A DNA stretch of 64,000 nt from Homarus americanus (Eukaryota; Arthropoda; Malacostraca; Decapoda; Nephropidae). Location of the stretch: assembly GCF_018991925.1 (NCBI RefSeq), contig NW_024738608.1, forward strand, positions 2,360,787 to 2,424,786, given 5' to 3'. The translations under genes and the position numbers were made by a program. Positions 32,894-43,884 of this stretch are shown one piece after another (position 1 is the first letter of the stretch; every line of letters begins with the position of its first letter). Below the pieces are notes generated by a model. It was not told the origin of the DNA. It saw only the letters and a list, made by a program, of their open reading frames with translations, and did not search any database.

Positions 32894-34156
32894 CAGGTTG
32901 TACCTCTCTAGTCCGGCAACCTCGGGACCTGACCGGTGCCGGACCATGGAAATTGCCGGACCATGGAAATTCACCCTTTTCCTGGATAGATAGTGACTTG
33001 TGCTTATGCCTGGAAGCACCAGCACCACTTTCTCTTCGTCATGGTCTCTTTGGAGACATATTGAAGGGTTAAATGTCGTATAGTAGCTTCTCAAATTTCG
33101 CGAGTTTTTAATTCTTAACGTATTTTATTGGAACACACACAAAAATAAATAAATAAAAATTTTGACGGCGGAAACTTGAATTTCGATGGGTTTGAACGGC
33201 CCGCCAACGTGCAGACGACGTGCATAATCGTGTAAACAGCGTCATTTCTCTTATGTACAAAAGATTCATTATTGTTTATTACTGAATGTCTTTTTTATTG
33301 AATTAATGTTTATGTGTGCAAAATGAGCAATACAATTCATTAATAATACGTAGAATATTAAAACACACAAGGAAATGACACAGCATTGTTTTTGTTGATT
33401 ACAAAACCAGTGACTGACTGGTTCTACATATAAAACTGAAGAAAATAAGACCTTGGTTGTAGCTGTAGTAAAATTAATATGGTTGTTTTAAGTAATGATA
33501 TTTAATGTTAATAAATGGAACAATAGAAATAGCTAACGATAATGGTAAAGAAAAAGAGAGATCGCATATGTAAGTGCGCATGCGCACACGTGAAAACATA
33601 TCGTCATTACTTTACATAAGAATATGAAAGCAACACTTATTTACTGTTCATATATATTCTAATTAATGTTTCTGAATTTGTTTTTATTGTATTAATGTTT
33701 GTGTGTGCAAAATTAACAATACAATTTATTAATAATACGTGGAATATTAGAGGAGACGAGACGGCTGCCGGCATTGTTTATGTTAAAGCTTACGAAACCA
33801 GTGACTGATTGGTTCTACATATAAAACTGAAGAAAATAAGACCCTGAGTTTAGCTGTAGTAAAATTAATGTAAAATATGAATATGGTTGCTTGAAGTACC
33901 TGTAATGTTATTTAATGTTAATAAATGGAACGATATAAGTAGCTAACCATTAATGGTAAAAAAAAAAGTGAGACTGCTCATATGTAAGTGCGCACATGTG
34001 AAAATATATCTCATTACTCTACATAAGAATATGAAAGCAACACTTATTTACTGCTCATATATATTGAAGGGTTAAATGTTGTACTCTGTATAAACAAGCA
34101 GAGAGAGAGAGGGAGTTTCCGGACCACAGAATGCCGGACTAGAGAGGTACAACCTG
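32894..34156. mobile_element. Pogo-type element (CCTCTCTAGTCCGG family)
   Basis: 25-bp inverted ends: CAGGTTGTACCTCTCTAGTC at the left, GACTAGAGAGGTACAACCTG at the right, with TA flanks. Inside is a direct duplication of about 380 bp (about 33300-33670 and 33690-34060), each with TACATAAGAATATGAAAGCA near its end. Non-coding. Confidence 0.9.
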
Positions 34157-34563
34157 TATATCAAACAGCTGATTGTAGAGGTAGTTGATGATGACATGCC
34201 ATATTCTTTACATAGTGCATTGGTTCTAATGCCTTCTTCATGTTTCATAATAATTTCTGCACTGTATATGATAACTAAATTTCAGAATGACCAATAATTT
34301 TAATATAAAAAATGCAGAAATATTCAAGAGACCAACTTTCTTGATATTTACTCCTCTGGAAACGTATGTAAGCATAGAACCCATTACTGTATTGGCGGAC
34401 TAGCCGATCAACTGATCAGCTGATGCGCACAACAAAACGTGTTTGTCGTAAGGATTTCGTTAATCAAAGTTTTGTTCATTAATCGAACTGAAAATCCTTA
34501 TGGGAGCTAATTCGTTAACAGAAATTTTGTTAATTGAACCATTCGTTAACCGAGGGACCACTG

Positions 34564-35456
34564 TATTTAGAAGTTGCCAACACCTACTTATATACCTTGT
34601 CTTTGTGTAAAAAAAACATAAAAAAACATAAAAAACACAATTAAAACCAACCAACCCACCAAACCAAACCTAGCCTAGCCTAACCCCCCTTTATTCATGC
34701 CCCCACATCTTACCTTTATCTGAAGAAGAATCAGGTTCATCTGGGTCATCACTGTTTGAATAAATTTGAACGTTGTTTGGTAATACACAGTGTTTTCTAA
34801 AAAAAATTAAATGGCCTCACTATTTTCTGATGAAAATGGGCGGTAGACGTAAATAATCTCTATCACAATGTCGGCACAGCTCTTCAACCTGTTCAGACAT
34901 ATCTGGCACTGAAAATTCAATTCTCTGCTCCCAATGCACCCACTCATTGTTCATTTGCCAAGACAAAAAACTCTTGCCCAATAATAAGTCTCCTCTCACT
35001 ATAGCCAATAACGAACTCCCACACCACCCCTGCACATGCGCTGTAGACGCTTAAGAAGCGAACACGAAGGTAACGGAGCACTGGGTGGGGGGGTCAAAGT
35101 TTCTCCGCGAGACATAAACAACAAATAGCGAGATTTGTGACTGACCAAATCTAATAATATTGAAAAATTAATATCTCGGTTATCATTAATTTCCGGCGGA
35201 AATATCATAGAAGAAAAATGTCTTGGAAATGTTTAAACATTTCGAATATATATTAATAACAGCAAAAGAAGACCGGTATTTTACTATAAATTCACCGGTA
35301 ATTTTAGGTCATTTACAAAGGAAACGTCATAGAACAAGTGTCTTAAAATTGTCTAAACCACCGGAAAAACAAATTAATCAACTCGAGAGTCACGGTTGGT
35401 CGAATCTACAAATTTACTTTTTGTAAATTTTTACTTTAGGACATGAGTACTTAGGG
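34564..35456. other. Mostly unassigned; one exon-like segment
   Basis: On the minus strand 34714-34796 is bounded by acceptor TTAATTTTTTTTAG and donor G|GTAAGA, and reads HCVLPNNVQIYSNSDDPDEP in one open frame. The Ser/Asp/Glu-rich sequence belongs to no family I know. Another open minus frame (34820-35035) has no support. A short (CCTAG)n/(CCTAA)n run lies near 34660. Confidence 0.25.
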
Positions 35457-36199
35457 CAGTGATTTTAAACCTTTTTCATCTCACGGCACAGTGAGCCAGG
35501 CATTAAAATGGTCGAGGCACACCATCAGTATTTAAGGATAGATTTGATCATTTAAAAGAAAATGAATGATAAGAATGTGTTCATAATTTAAAAAAAAACC
35601 TAATAATATATTAATTTTAATGCCAAAAGTATATTGTTGATCATGGTTTTCAAAATAATTTGAAAGTTTTATGCATATTTGTTATTACTACACATTGAAA
35701 CAAGATGTCATTGAAAAAGATGCCATTCATGAAAAAATAATATGAAACTTTCAGATATAGATTGTATTCAAATACAAACATGAGTAAAAATAAAAGGCCT
35801 TTGCTTACATAACAATATCAGTGGGAAACCTGTGCTTGGTGTTGTCTCATGTTCCTTGTCCGAGGTCGAATGGTTGACAGGCATGCCCTCAAGTCCTCCT
35901 CCAGTGTTTGAAGCAGCGACCTGTTCTTGCTTTTCATTGTGTTCATAGCAGAGAAGCCAGCTTCACACAGATACGATGTTGAAAAAGGAAGAAGTGCTTC
36001 AATTGCATTCTTTGTAATGATGGGGTATTCCTCTCGAAGGGACAACCAGAATGAAGTCATATCTGTTGATAGGTGCTTCAGTTTCAGTCCTCTGTCGTTT
36101 CTGATTTCCATCAGCTCATCCTCTTCGGCAACAGTTAATCCTGCTGACTGCCGCGGCACACCTACAGATGCTTCGCGGCACATTGGTTGAAAATCGCTG
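35457..36199 (-). mobile_element. hAT (Charlie-like) deletion derivative
   Basis: Left end CAGTGATTTTAAACC and right end GGTTGAAAATCGCTG are inverted partners of the CAGNGATTTTCAACC kind known from hAT-Charlie elements. The 8 bp on either side (ACTTAGGG, CCCTAGGG) agree at 6 of 8 positions. Only the 3' part of a transposase remains. Confidence 0.8.
35818..36183 (-). pseudogene. hAT transposase C-terminus (ZBED5/FAM200-like)
   Basis: Open for 121 codons to a stop: LSTDMTSFWLSLREEYPI, then ALLPFSTSYLCEAGFSAMNT, MKSKNRSLLQTLEEDLR, ACLSTIRPR. This is the dimerisation domain of hAT transposases; the S-x-x-C-E-x-x-F-S block contains the third catalytic acid. The DNA-binding and first catalytic parts are deleted, so it is non-functional. 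Confidence 0.88.
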
Positions 36200-37329
36200 C
36201 CCTAGGGGTTGACCAATACGCTTTTCCGTGTATTTTAAACGAACCTGACCTTCATTTTTGTCGGAAATTGCTAGTTTTTGCCCCCCCACCTAAAAAAAAA
36301 AACAATAATGAGGGAGAGCCTGGGAAATCGAGATTTTTGGGTGGGGGAGAAAATGAAAACGAGTCATCTGACCCAACAAAACCTAACGTAACTCCTAGAC
36401 AGGGGCTCTGCCCCCGGACCCCGGAACGCCTAGCTTAAACTAACCTAAATGTTTCAGTAGTAAAAACTTTGGGGCGCGCCATATCCAAAAGTACAATACC
36501 TTAGTTAGAAGTGGAAGAACCAAGGATACGTAAGAATTGGAGAGAATGATCGTCTTTCTCGTAAAACTCGGCAATAAACTTAAAATAATCGTAGGAGAGT
36601 AAATGGCAACCAACCTCCACCACGGCCATTGTGAGACTGGTCAATATATTACTCAGGCTGCTTCCTTTGAAAAAATAAAATGTGATTGGTCGAAAAATAA
36701 TTTGCGTGGTGATATCGATACCTCATTGGTTCACGACTGGATGATGTCAGTCAACATTGAGCATGCGTGAAGTGCAGATATCATCTCCTCACAGAGACGA
36801 AGACTGAAAACTACTTAAAATCCACTAAATTCAAATGTGTCGCTATTATCCATTTAAGCCATGTATAAATGGGGTTCAAAATTCTCAGAAAAGCGAGATC
36901 TAAATGTTTCAGTACTTAATAACTTTCGAGACGCTATGTCCGAAAGTAAAATAATACCTTACTTTTTTATTATTTTACCCCACATTTTCCCTCTACTTCA
37001 AAGCTCTGCCCACTTTGAGCAACCAATATTGTGGGTAATTTTATTGGTTCCTGGCTGAAAATAATATAATACCGGCAACTTCTAAATATTAACCAAAAGA
37101 AAGGAAAGGAACACCCCCCTCTGTAGTAGTGATTTCCCCATAAATTACCCAAAATTGTGTGCGACTTCTAAATAAGGCAGATATAGTAAATACAGTATAT
37201 GGTTATGTCCGAGCAGTAAACCCGGCAACCTGTCACCATACACAATTTCATATTCTGCTTCATCTTGGTCTAAGTTTTACACGGCTGAATGACTAAATTT
37301 AATAAGTACATAGGTAATACATTACTTAC
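36200..37329. other. Upstream part of EMC5 intron 1; no confirmed gene
   Basis: A 42-codon minus-strand frame (36501-36629) starts MAVVEVGCHLLSYDYFKFIA and ends in TAA overlapping a possible donor (TAAG|GTATTG). It looks protein-like but I cannot assign it. The rest shows nothing recognisable. Confidence 0.25.
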
Positions 37330-37408
37330 GTTGTGCAGCTGAGTAACCAGCGTGAAACAGTGACAGAATTCCTGCCATGAAAGCCAATCTAACCCACATC
37401 ACCGCCAT
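37330..37408 (-). CDS. EMC5: EMC5/MMGT1, exon 1 (start)
   Basis: The minus strand reads ATGGCGGTGATGTGG onward, encoding MAVMWVRLAFMAGILSLFHA then GYSAAQ, followed by C|GTAAGT. The hydrophobic stretch is the first transmembrane helix, and H-A-x-Y/F-S-A-A-Q is the conserved end of exon 1 in EMC5. The final C begins the His codon completed by exon 2. The ATG context (CAAAGATGG) is good. Downstream exon 2 (23605-23657) is on the same strand; exons 3 and 4 are in the other contig with opposite orientation. Confidence 0.92.
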
Positions 37409-37520
37409 CTTTGTTTGGTCGCTTAGTGAGGCAACACTGACTAACGAGTTTATTGATATATCCTAGTGAGTACAATAATTATTCTCATACCGTATGTTTA
37501 ATGTAATGTATATCTAGCAC

Positions 37521-37581
<61 letters not shown>

Positions 37582-37849
37582 TCATCTATTTCACTCTTGT
37601 TATCAGAGTAGAATAAATGTAATTGTACTCGATTTGGTAAAAATTTATACGCATATACGTAGGCTATAAGCGAAGTATTAAAACTATTAAAAAAAATATA
37701 TGCCTACTTTGTCTACTCCCACTTAATTTTTTGCCACAAATTCCATTTCCTCTACACCTGGGTTCCTAGTTCGTCTACAGTGAATATATGGCATATATTC
37801 CCAGAATGACTACTGTCAGTTAATGACCCCACGAGAGGCTGAAAATTAA
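37409..37849. other. Region upstream of EMC5 exon 1
   Basis: Presumed EMC5 promoter side. No TATA or other defined element identified. Contains a (TA)n tract (37523-37578). Confidence 0.35.
37523..37578. repeat. (TA)n microsatellite
   Basis: About 56 bp of pure TA. Confidence 0.95.
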
Positions 37850-38432
37850 ACTGGAAGGGTACGAGATTCGGAAAAGTGTCCAAGCGAGGATCGGAGACTC
37901 CGTGACCGCAAGCAGTGTGTGGTGATTAATGGCACGAAATGGTCCTGTGTACCCGTCACAAGCTGGGGTACCACAGGGCCCGCTGTTGTTTGTTGCTTCA
38001 TAAATGATATGCCAGAAGCTGTACATTCGTCCATACAAATGTTTGTGGATGATTACAAGTTATTTCTGGAAATTAAGAGCCAAATAGACTGTGAAGAGCT
38101 GCAGAAGGATCTTTGTGAGCTTAAAAATTATCGAAACAAAAATGGTTGCTAAGATTCAATGTCACGAGTGTAAGAGGTTGCACCTGGGACGTACCAACTG
38201 TAAGGAGGCGTATCATATGTCCCAACAGGATGAAGAAACTGCATTAATTGAGACTGAATGCGAAAAGGACCTGGGTGTGTATGTTGACAATGAACTGAGG
38301 TTCTCGGGCCATTGTGAGAAGGTGAATCAATCAACTAAATTATTTGGTCTTATAAGAAAGTCGCTCAGATATCTAAATGGTCCGTCCCTCGTAACGATCT
38401 TCAAGAGTGAGGTGCTTCCCCGTCTGGAGTAA
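37850..38432 (+). mobile_element. LINE reverse transcriptase fragment (jockey/CR1 type)
   Basis: Several plus frames give, in order, VPQGPLLFVCFINDMPEA-like sequence, FVDDYKLFLEIKS (the F-x-D-D active-site block), NVTKCKRLHLGR-like sequence, ETECEKDLGVYVDNELRFSG, and LIRKSLRYLNGPSLVTIFKS ending VLPRLE. Frameshifts and stops break it. It differs in sequence from the CR1 at 18911. It stops abruptly at 38432 where the strand of the LINE reverses. Confidence 0.82.
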
Positions 38433-39310
38433 TTTTACTTTTATTCTCTTCACCACTGATCGGCTCGTTAACCGCTTGGGCGATCGGTTACGTCTCTGTT
38501 ACGCACTGTTGGCAAGAACTGGGCATGCACTGGCTCCTGAATGTACCTGAACCAGCTCCAGTACTTGTCAGTCTGGTCTTGAAAGAGCTTGTGGGGTATG
38601 GGTTGTTTGGGTTCACACTCAGGATGGGATGGAGAAAGGAAACTCACAATGTGCTCTCTATATACATGTTGTATTGGATGTACAATGCAGCTTGGTGCTG
38701 GGAAGTGGCAGCGTGGTTACAAGCGTGATGTAGAGAGAGCTGGTTGGTGAGGGTGCTCAGAGGAGGACCAGCTTGTGGGTCGCCATGCTCGCCGGCGGGA
38801 GCGAGGGCCGCCAGGCAGCGGCGGAGGAGGTGGTGTAGCTTGCTGCGGCTGTAGCTAGAAGAGAGTGGTCACCACGAGGTCAGGTCTTTTATAGCAGAGG
38901 TAGGCGTGGGTAGATAGTTGACCCCCGCTCCGTGGGCGGCGCTGGTTGACCTAGACCACGAGGCATACAATGTGGAATTCGCAGGGTCGGCTACTCAGCG
39001 ACAAACAGCGTTTGTAGGGGAGAAATCCACTACAAGCTCACACTCGGCGCCGTCACAACAGTCTGGCAGATTGTTCCATGAGTTCACAACTCTCACTCGG
39101 AAAAAGATACCTCTCACAGTTTTCTGGGCTCGAGGCTTCTTTAACCTAGAGTTGTAACCCCTTGTGTGTCCAGCATCCGTCAGCTCCAGGTAAGGGCACT
39201 CGATTGAGTAGTGCCCTTTGAGTGCTTGTACACCTCAATTAGATCTCCCCTCGCCCGTCTGTAGTATAAGCTAAGCAATTTGAGGTGCTCTAATCTCTCA
39301 GCCATCACCT
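38433..39310 (-). mobile_element. LINE 3' end, opposite orientation, split by a solo LTR
   Basis: The minus strand from about 39305 reads RLEHLKLLSLYYRRARGD-like sequence, HYSIECPYLELTDAGHTRG, KKPRAQKTVRGIFFRVR and NSWNNLPDCCDGAECE. After the LTR it continues with SFKTRLTSTGAGSG-like sequence to about 38435. It belongs to the same LINE type as the fragment on its left, placed head-on. Confidence 0.78.
38590..39034. mobile_element. Solo LTR with perfect 4-bp target duplication
   Basis: 445 bp, starting TGTGGGGTATGG and ending AAATCCACTACA, flanked by AGCT on both sides (38586-38589, 39035-39038). Shares CACTCAGGATGGGATGG and the terminal GTAGGGGAGA-ATCCACTACA with the LTRs at 20829 and 41969, but the middle has diverged, so it is a sister subfamily. 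Confidence 0.82.
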
Positions 39311-41428
39311 ACCCCCACAAACAATCACAGCCACCACCTACTCCCACAAACTGTGCGTGTGCGTGTGTGTGTGTGTGTGTTTTGTGGTCTCTTCTGACGA
39401 TTAAGTAGTAGTTTTTCCTGGTCGAGCAGTGGCCCAGGATCCACACTTGTTCACTCAAGAGTCGAGATGCATTTCCACTCTGCTACTGGTGTGTCTTCTA
39501 CTATCATGCAATAAGTACTGTATCTCTAGAAATTTTGGTTCTATTCCATAAGTTTTTTGTACTGCTAGCATAACCTGGAATTGGAATTTACTAAGGCAAC
39601 TTCAAGGATAGAGCCAGCGAACTATAACCCTGGCTGTTGCGGTGCTAAGATGATATTCATAACCACGATAAGGTGGTTCCCAGTTGAGGGGGGTTGAAGT
39701 CCAATGATCTGGTGAGCTGGTCCAAGGAGGGGGGTTCCCCCCATCCCCTGTTGAGGGTCAGGGCTGGGCTGAGAAATGCAGAGACCTGATAGTTGTATTA
39801 AAGAGAAATCTAATTAAACTATTGCAAGGATCTTCATTGTTATTTTATTGGGTAAAATTGCATTTTCAACCACACACCTCTTTCAGCATGGATTTTGTGT
39901 GTGTTTTTATGGGTATCAAACGATTTTGACCTTCATTGCATTGGCCCCAAATCATAACGTTATTAAAAACTAGTTTTTAGTACTATAACCGTGTTTACGT
40001 AAATAAATTATTTAATTTCCGACGCTATTATGCATTTGCAACGGAAATGGTATAGATTACAAGTTTCTTATAATAGCCTTTTAAGTATGTTACACAAATA
40101 AAAAATTTCGATTCTATGGTTGTGAAGAACTGCAATAATACCATTCACCTTATTTTGGGCCAAGAATATGAAAGAACACACAAAAAGGTCTGTGATTAGG
40201 GGCAAACTCTCTAATAATACCCATTTCTGGTGTAAATCATGATCCTACACCCTTCTAAATAAGCTAACTCACTGGGGCTATCCGCTATGGAACTATTTCT
40301 CGACCACATAATTTACTAAACTAAACTAAACCTAACCTTGTCCTAATGGTTGGTAGGGTTAGGCCCTAACCTTACCTCATATGAGTGATGCATAAGATAA
40401 AAATAATGTGGTTCAAAACGCAATAATACCGTTTATTTTCCTCATTTCACTTACCTCTGTTGCTCCTTTGGGAAGGCTAAAAAATGTTGAAAGGGATCCT
40501 ATATCGAAATAATTATACATTTAATTATTTCACCCTACAAACATTTTATTCGTGGATAACATATCTTTAGTTCATGTTTACTAAAAACAAAATATAATTC
40601 CTATATTTAACATTAAAAGTTTTCTCAGGGATATGCCATTTAAGATAAACGATGGTGCTGCCCTCTGTTGAGTGAGAAGATTACTAAAATGGTCGAGTAA
40701 TCAAACGCCAAATAAGGCCTTCATTATTCCCTTCCACTCATTCTTAAACCCTCATTGTTCAGGGCACAGGCGCTACCACAGTAGTTAAATAAACTAACCT
40801 AGCTAAACTAATATAGACGTTAAAAATAAGACATGATAAAAAAAATGTATGATTAGATTATCTAAATTGAATGTACTATGGATCTACTGTAAGGCGTGGC
40901 TGGAGGGTAACATATAAAAAGGGGTATACAGGTAATGCAAGGTGTACGGATTCTAAGCTGAACCCCGTTTTGATGAAACGCGCAAACAAGCTAACGAACC
41001 AATCCCCTAAAACCCGCTACTCAGACAGGAAAATATAAGTTACGATTATTTCTTCCAGCGCCTACATCAAAATGCTACATAATCATAACAATGCAATAAA
41101 CGGACAAAGGGCAATGTCTATGATTTAAAAAGAGGATTAACACCAATAACACATCATATGACAGTTGGAATTGAAACATTACAGGTGCTAGATAGCGAAC
41201 ATAAAAACCAACAGAATTAGTCCATGAAAGTTAGTGAAATAATCAGGAAAAATCATGTACACGTGTCAACAGAAACCTCTTGAGGACTGTCATCATCCTC
41301 CACAAAGTACATTACTTGCCATACGTTACCGAACACGACGCGATAACAATGCTATTGAAAAACATCCAATTATACTCCCAAGAAATTGGAAATATACCCA
41401 AACCCTAAATATGGGAATCTAATCCAAC
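39311..41428. other. Long stretch without recognised genes
   Basis: Contains a (GT)n run near 39360 and short CCTAACC motifs near 40320. No coding similarity or element ends were seen. Confidence 0.35.
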
Positions 41429-41827
41429 CAGTGGCGTATATGGGGTTGGGGCATGTGGCCATTGCCATCGACCCCCCCCCCTTTTGCTACTGCCCTAAAG
41501 CCAATCAACCCAACGCAACCAGTTCTCAAGAACGTATATACTTAGAAATTAATTCATACCCATAATCAGGGGAAAAAAAGCCTCCAACAGAAGTTCTAAT
41601 ATACCTGTATGTATTGGCCATAAACTATGTCCTATTATTCATTGCAGATGGCCTCAAATAGTCCATGAAATTGGCAATTTTTTAAAATTTCCTGGGGGGG
41701 GGGGCGGCTCTCCAGCTGTATGGGCTCGCTACGCTCGCCCCCTGCTTACACCATTCGATGGAAATAGAATAATCTCCCTATCTTCAGGACTTGTAACCCC
41801 CTTTCCAGAAACTTATATACGCCACTG
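41429..41827. mobile_element. hAT-type MITE with perfect 8-bp duplication
   Basis: 399 bp, starting CAGTGGCGTATATG and ending TATACGCCACTG. The octamer AATCCAAC flanks both ends (41421-41428, 41828-41835). Interior C-rich and G-rich runs, no coding capacity. CAGTGGCGTA ends and 8-bp duplications are typical of hAT. Confidence 0.9.
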
Positions 41828-41968
41828 AATCCAACTACAGCATATGATTCTCATCCTTTATACGAAGAATAGGTTTTAGAACCTATTGCGCCAAAAAGGG
41901 GGTTTGTGCAAACCAATAGACTCACAAACTGGATAATAAAGCCTGTAACATTAAAAAAGAATAGAGCC

Positions 41969-42622
41969 TGTAGGGGTATCGAGATATTAATGTTGTCTAG
42001 CACTCAGGATGGAAGGAAACTCTAATGTGGTTTTCTTGTATAATATATAAGTTATATGATAGACAGTCTGGTGCTGGAGATGCCGTGTGGTGGGGAGCTG
42101 CTCAGTAGAAGACGTTCGGTGAGTAGCGTGTTGAAGGAGGTAGATGTGCAGGAGCTTCGTTAGAGAAGATGTTGCCTGTTGCTGGCCTCCTGGTTGAAAT
42201 AAATGTTAACAGCGTGGAGCTTGCTGGAGGAGGTGTTGCTTGTTCAGGAAGATGGGCAGAATGAGAGTTGGTTGGTGAGGAAGCTCAGAGAGGACAGCTG
42301 GTGGGTCGCCATGCTCGCTGGCGGGAGCGAGGACCGCCAGGCAGGCGAGGAGGAGCTAAGGCAGCCAGGCAGCGGCGGAGGAGGAGGTGTTGCTTGTTCA
42401 AGAAGAATGGTCTGAATGAATCTCAATGGAGAGACAGAGCTTATATACCCAGCAGCAGCCGCCAGTCCTCTATGAATCATGTTGGGAAAACCCAGAAAGT
42501 TGCCGGTGACTAGTTTCGTTGCTAAGCAACGGTAACATCTGGTTGGTTGCTAGGGAAGGCGGTAGCAGCTTGGTGACGCCGCTACGCAGTTGTAGGCAGT
42601 TGTAGGGGAGACGTCCACTACA
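41969..42622 (-). repeat. 3' LTR of the TRIM-like element
   Basis: On the plus strand it starts TGTAGGGGTATCGAG and ends GACGTCCACTACA. It differs from the partner LTR by only about five substitutions or single-base indels that I could see, so insertion is recent. Confidence 0.88.
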
Positions 42623-42640
42623 ATACTCCCCCTTCCCTCC
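42623..42640 (-). promoter_or_regulatory. Polypurine tract
   Basis: Minus strand GGAGGGAAGGGGGAGTAT directly before the LTR TG, the expected plus-strand primer site. Confidence 0.75.
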
Positions 42641-43214
42641 AGGCGGTGTAGGAGACTTGTTGTCGGTAGAGTTGCTTAGCACATGTGAGGCAGACCGGGC
42701 GGTGCATGCCTCATGTGAGACAACGGCGATGGCGTGATGAGCCGATCGCTGAAATACAACTGTCTAGATACACACTATCTGTGGGAGAAGGGAGAAAAAG
42801 GGTGTATGGAGGCGATGATTGGTGTGCTTCCCTCACGACAGGTACAGGGTAGTCAGATGCGCCTGCTGGGGTGTGTGGGCCTGGGTCAGGAGCAGGGGCT
42901 GCGTCAGCAGAAGCAGATTCGGGCTCGTGACAGCAGCTGGGTCCACGACAGCAGCAGGGTGCAGGACATTAGCAGGGAGTACCTGAGGGAGAAAAGAGGG
43001 GGTGTGGAGGCGATGGATGTTGTGTGCTTCCCTCACGGCAGGTACTGAGTCGTCAGATGCGCCTGCTGGGGTGTGTGGGCCTGGGTCAGCGTCTGAGGCA
43101 GGACGGGTGTGCTGGGGTCGTAGGATGTGGTGCTTGGGGCAGGAAGAGGAGCCGGTGTCTGCTTGAAGACTGGGAGCGTGATCAGTGTCTCCTCCATCCT
43201 GTGTGAGTGCTAAT

Positions 43215-43229
43215 CTCCGGGAGTCACCA
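43215..43229 (-). promoter_or_regulatory. tRNA primer-binding site
   Basis: Minus strand TGGTGACTCCCGGAG one base inside the 5' LTR. It starts with the TGG that pairs with a tRNA 3' CCA. The related remnant at 20764 has TGGTGACCCCCGGAG. The tRNA was not identified. Confidence 0.7.
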
Positions 43230-43230
43230 T

Positions 43231-43884
43231 TGTAGGGGTATCGAGATATTAATGTTGTCTAGCACTCAGGATGGAAGGAAACTCTAATGTGGTTTTCTTG
43301 TATAATATATAAGTTATATGATAGACAGTCTGGTGCTGGAGATGCCGTGTGGTGGGGAGCTGCTCAGTAGAAGACGTTCGGTGAGTAGCGTGTTGAAGGA
43401 GGTAGATGTGCAGGAGCTTCGTTAGAGAAGATGTTGCCTGTTGCTGGCCTCCTGGTTGAAATAAATGTTAACAGCGTGGAGCTTGCTGGAGGAGGTGTTG
43501 CTTGTTCAGGAAGATGGGCAGAATGAGAGTTGGTTGGTGAGGAAGCTCAGAGAAGGACAGCTGGTGGGTCGCCATGCTCGCTGGCGGGAGCGAGGACGCC
43601 AGGCAGGCGAGGAGGAGCTAAGGCAGCCAGGCAGCGGCGGAGGAGGAGGTGTTGCTTGTTCAAGAAGAATGGTCTGAATGAATCTCAATGGAGAGACAGA
43701 GCTTATATACCCAGCAGCAGCCGCCAGTCCTCTATGAATCATGTTGGGAAAACCCAGAAAGTTGCCGGTGACTAGTTTCGTTGCTAAGCAACGGTAACAT
43801 CTGGTTGGTTGCTAGGGAAGGCGGTAGCAGCTTGGTGACGCCGCTACACAGTTGTAGGCAGTTGTTGGGGAGACGTCCACTACA
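43231..43884 (-). repeat. 5' LTR of the TRIM-like element
   Basis: Same length and ends as 41969-42622. Small differences include GAAGGACAGC for GAGGACAGC and CTACACAG for CTACGCAG. Confidence 0.88.

Larger units (their letters stand above)
31725..34563. mobile_element. Pogo-type MITE (GGTCCCT/GTTAAC family), copy 2, outer shell of a nest
   Basis: Ends CAGTGGTCCCTCAGAGTCCA and TTAACCGAGGGACCACTG, flanked by TA. After removal of two guests (31866-32740 and 32894-34156), the remainder aligns along its length with 23765-24710, including TTTCAATGGGATATTGGGTA, ACAAAACATTAAATATAAAC and TTTCAGAATGACCAATAATT. Confidence 0.92.
41969..43884 (-). mobile_element. Short non-autonomous LTR retrotransposon (TRIM-like)
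   Basis: Two 654-bp LTRs surround about 608 bp with no gag-pol coding. On the minus strand the 5' LTR (43231-43884) is followed after one base by a primer-binding-like TGGTGACTCCCGGAG (43229 down to 43215), and a purine run GGAGGGAAGGGGGAGTAT (42640 to 42623) abuts the 3' LTR. This is textbook Ty3/gypsy-style layout. The bases outside are GAGCC and GAGTC, at best an imperfect 5-bp duplication. Confidence 0.85.

Noticed and set aside
36501..36629. 42-codon protein starting MAVVEVGCHLLSYDY
   Set aside because: Looks protein-like, but it is short, ends in a stop overlapping the candidate donor, and matches no family I can name. Noted under 36200-37329 only.
42203..43775. Repeated 70-81 codon ORFs in both strands at 42.2-42.5 and 43.5-43.8 kb
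   Set aside because: They lie in the two LTRs of one retrotransposon and reflect GC-rich LTR sequence, not genes.
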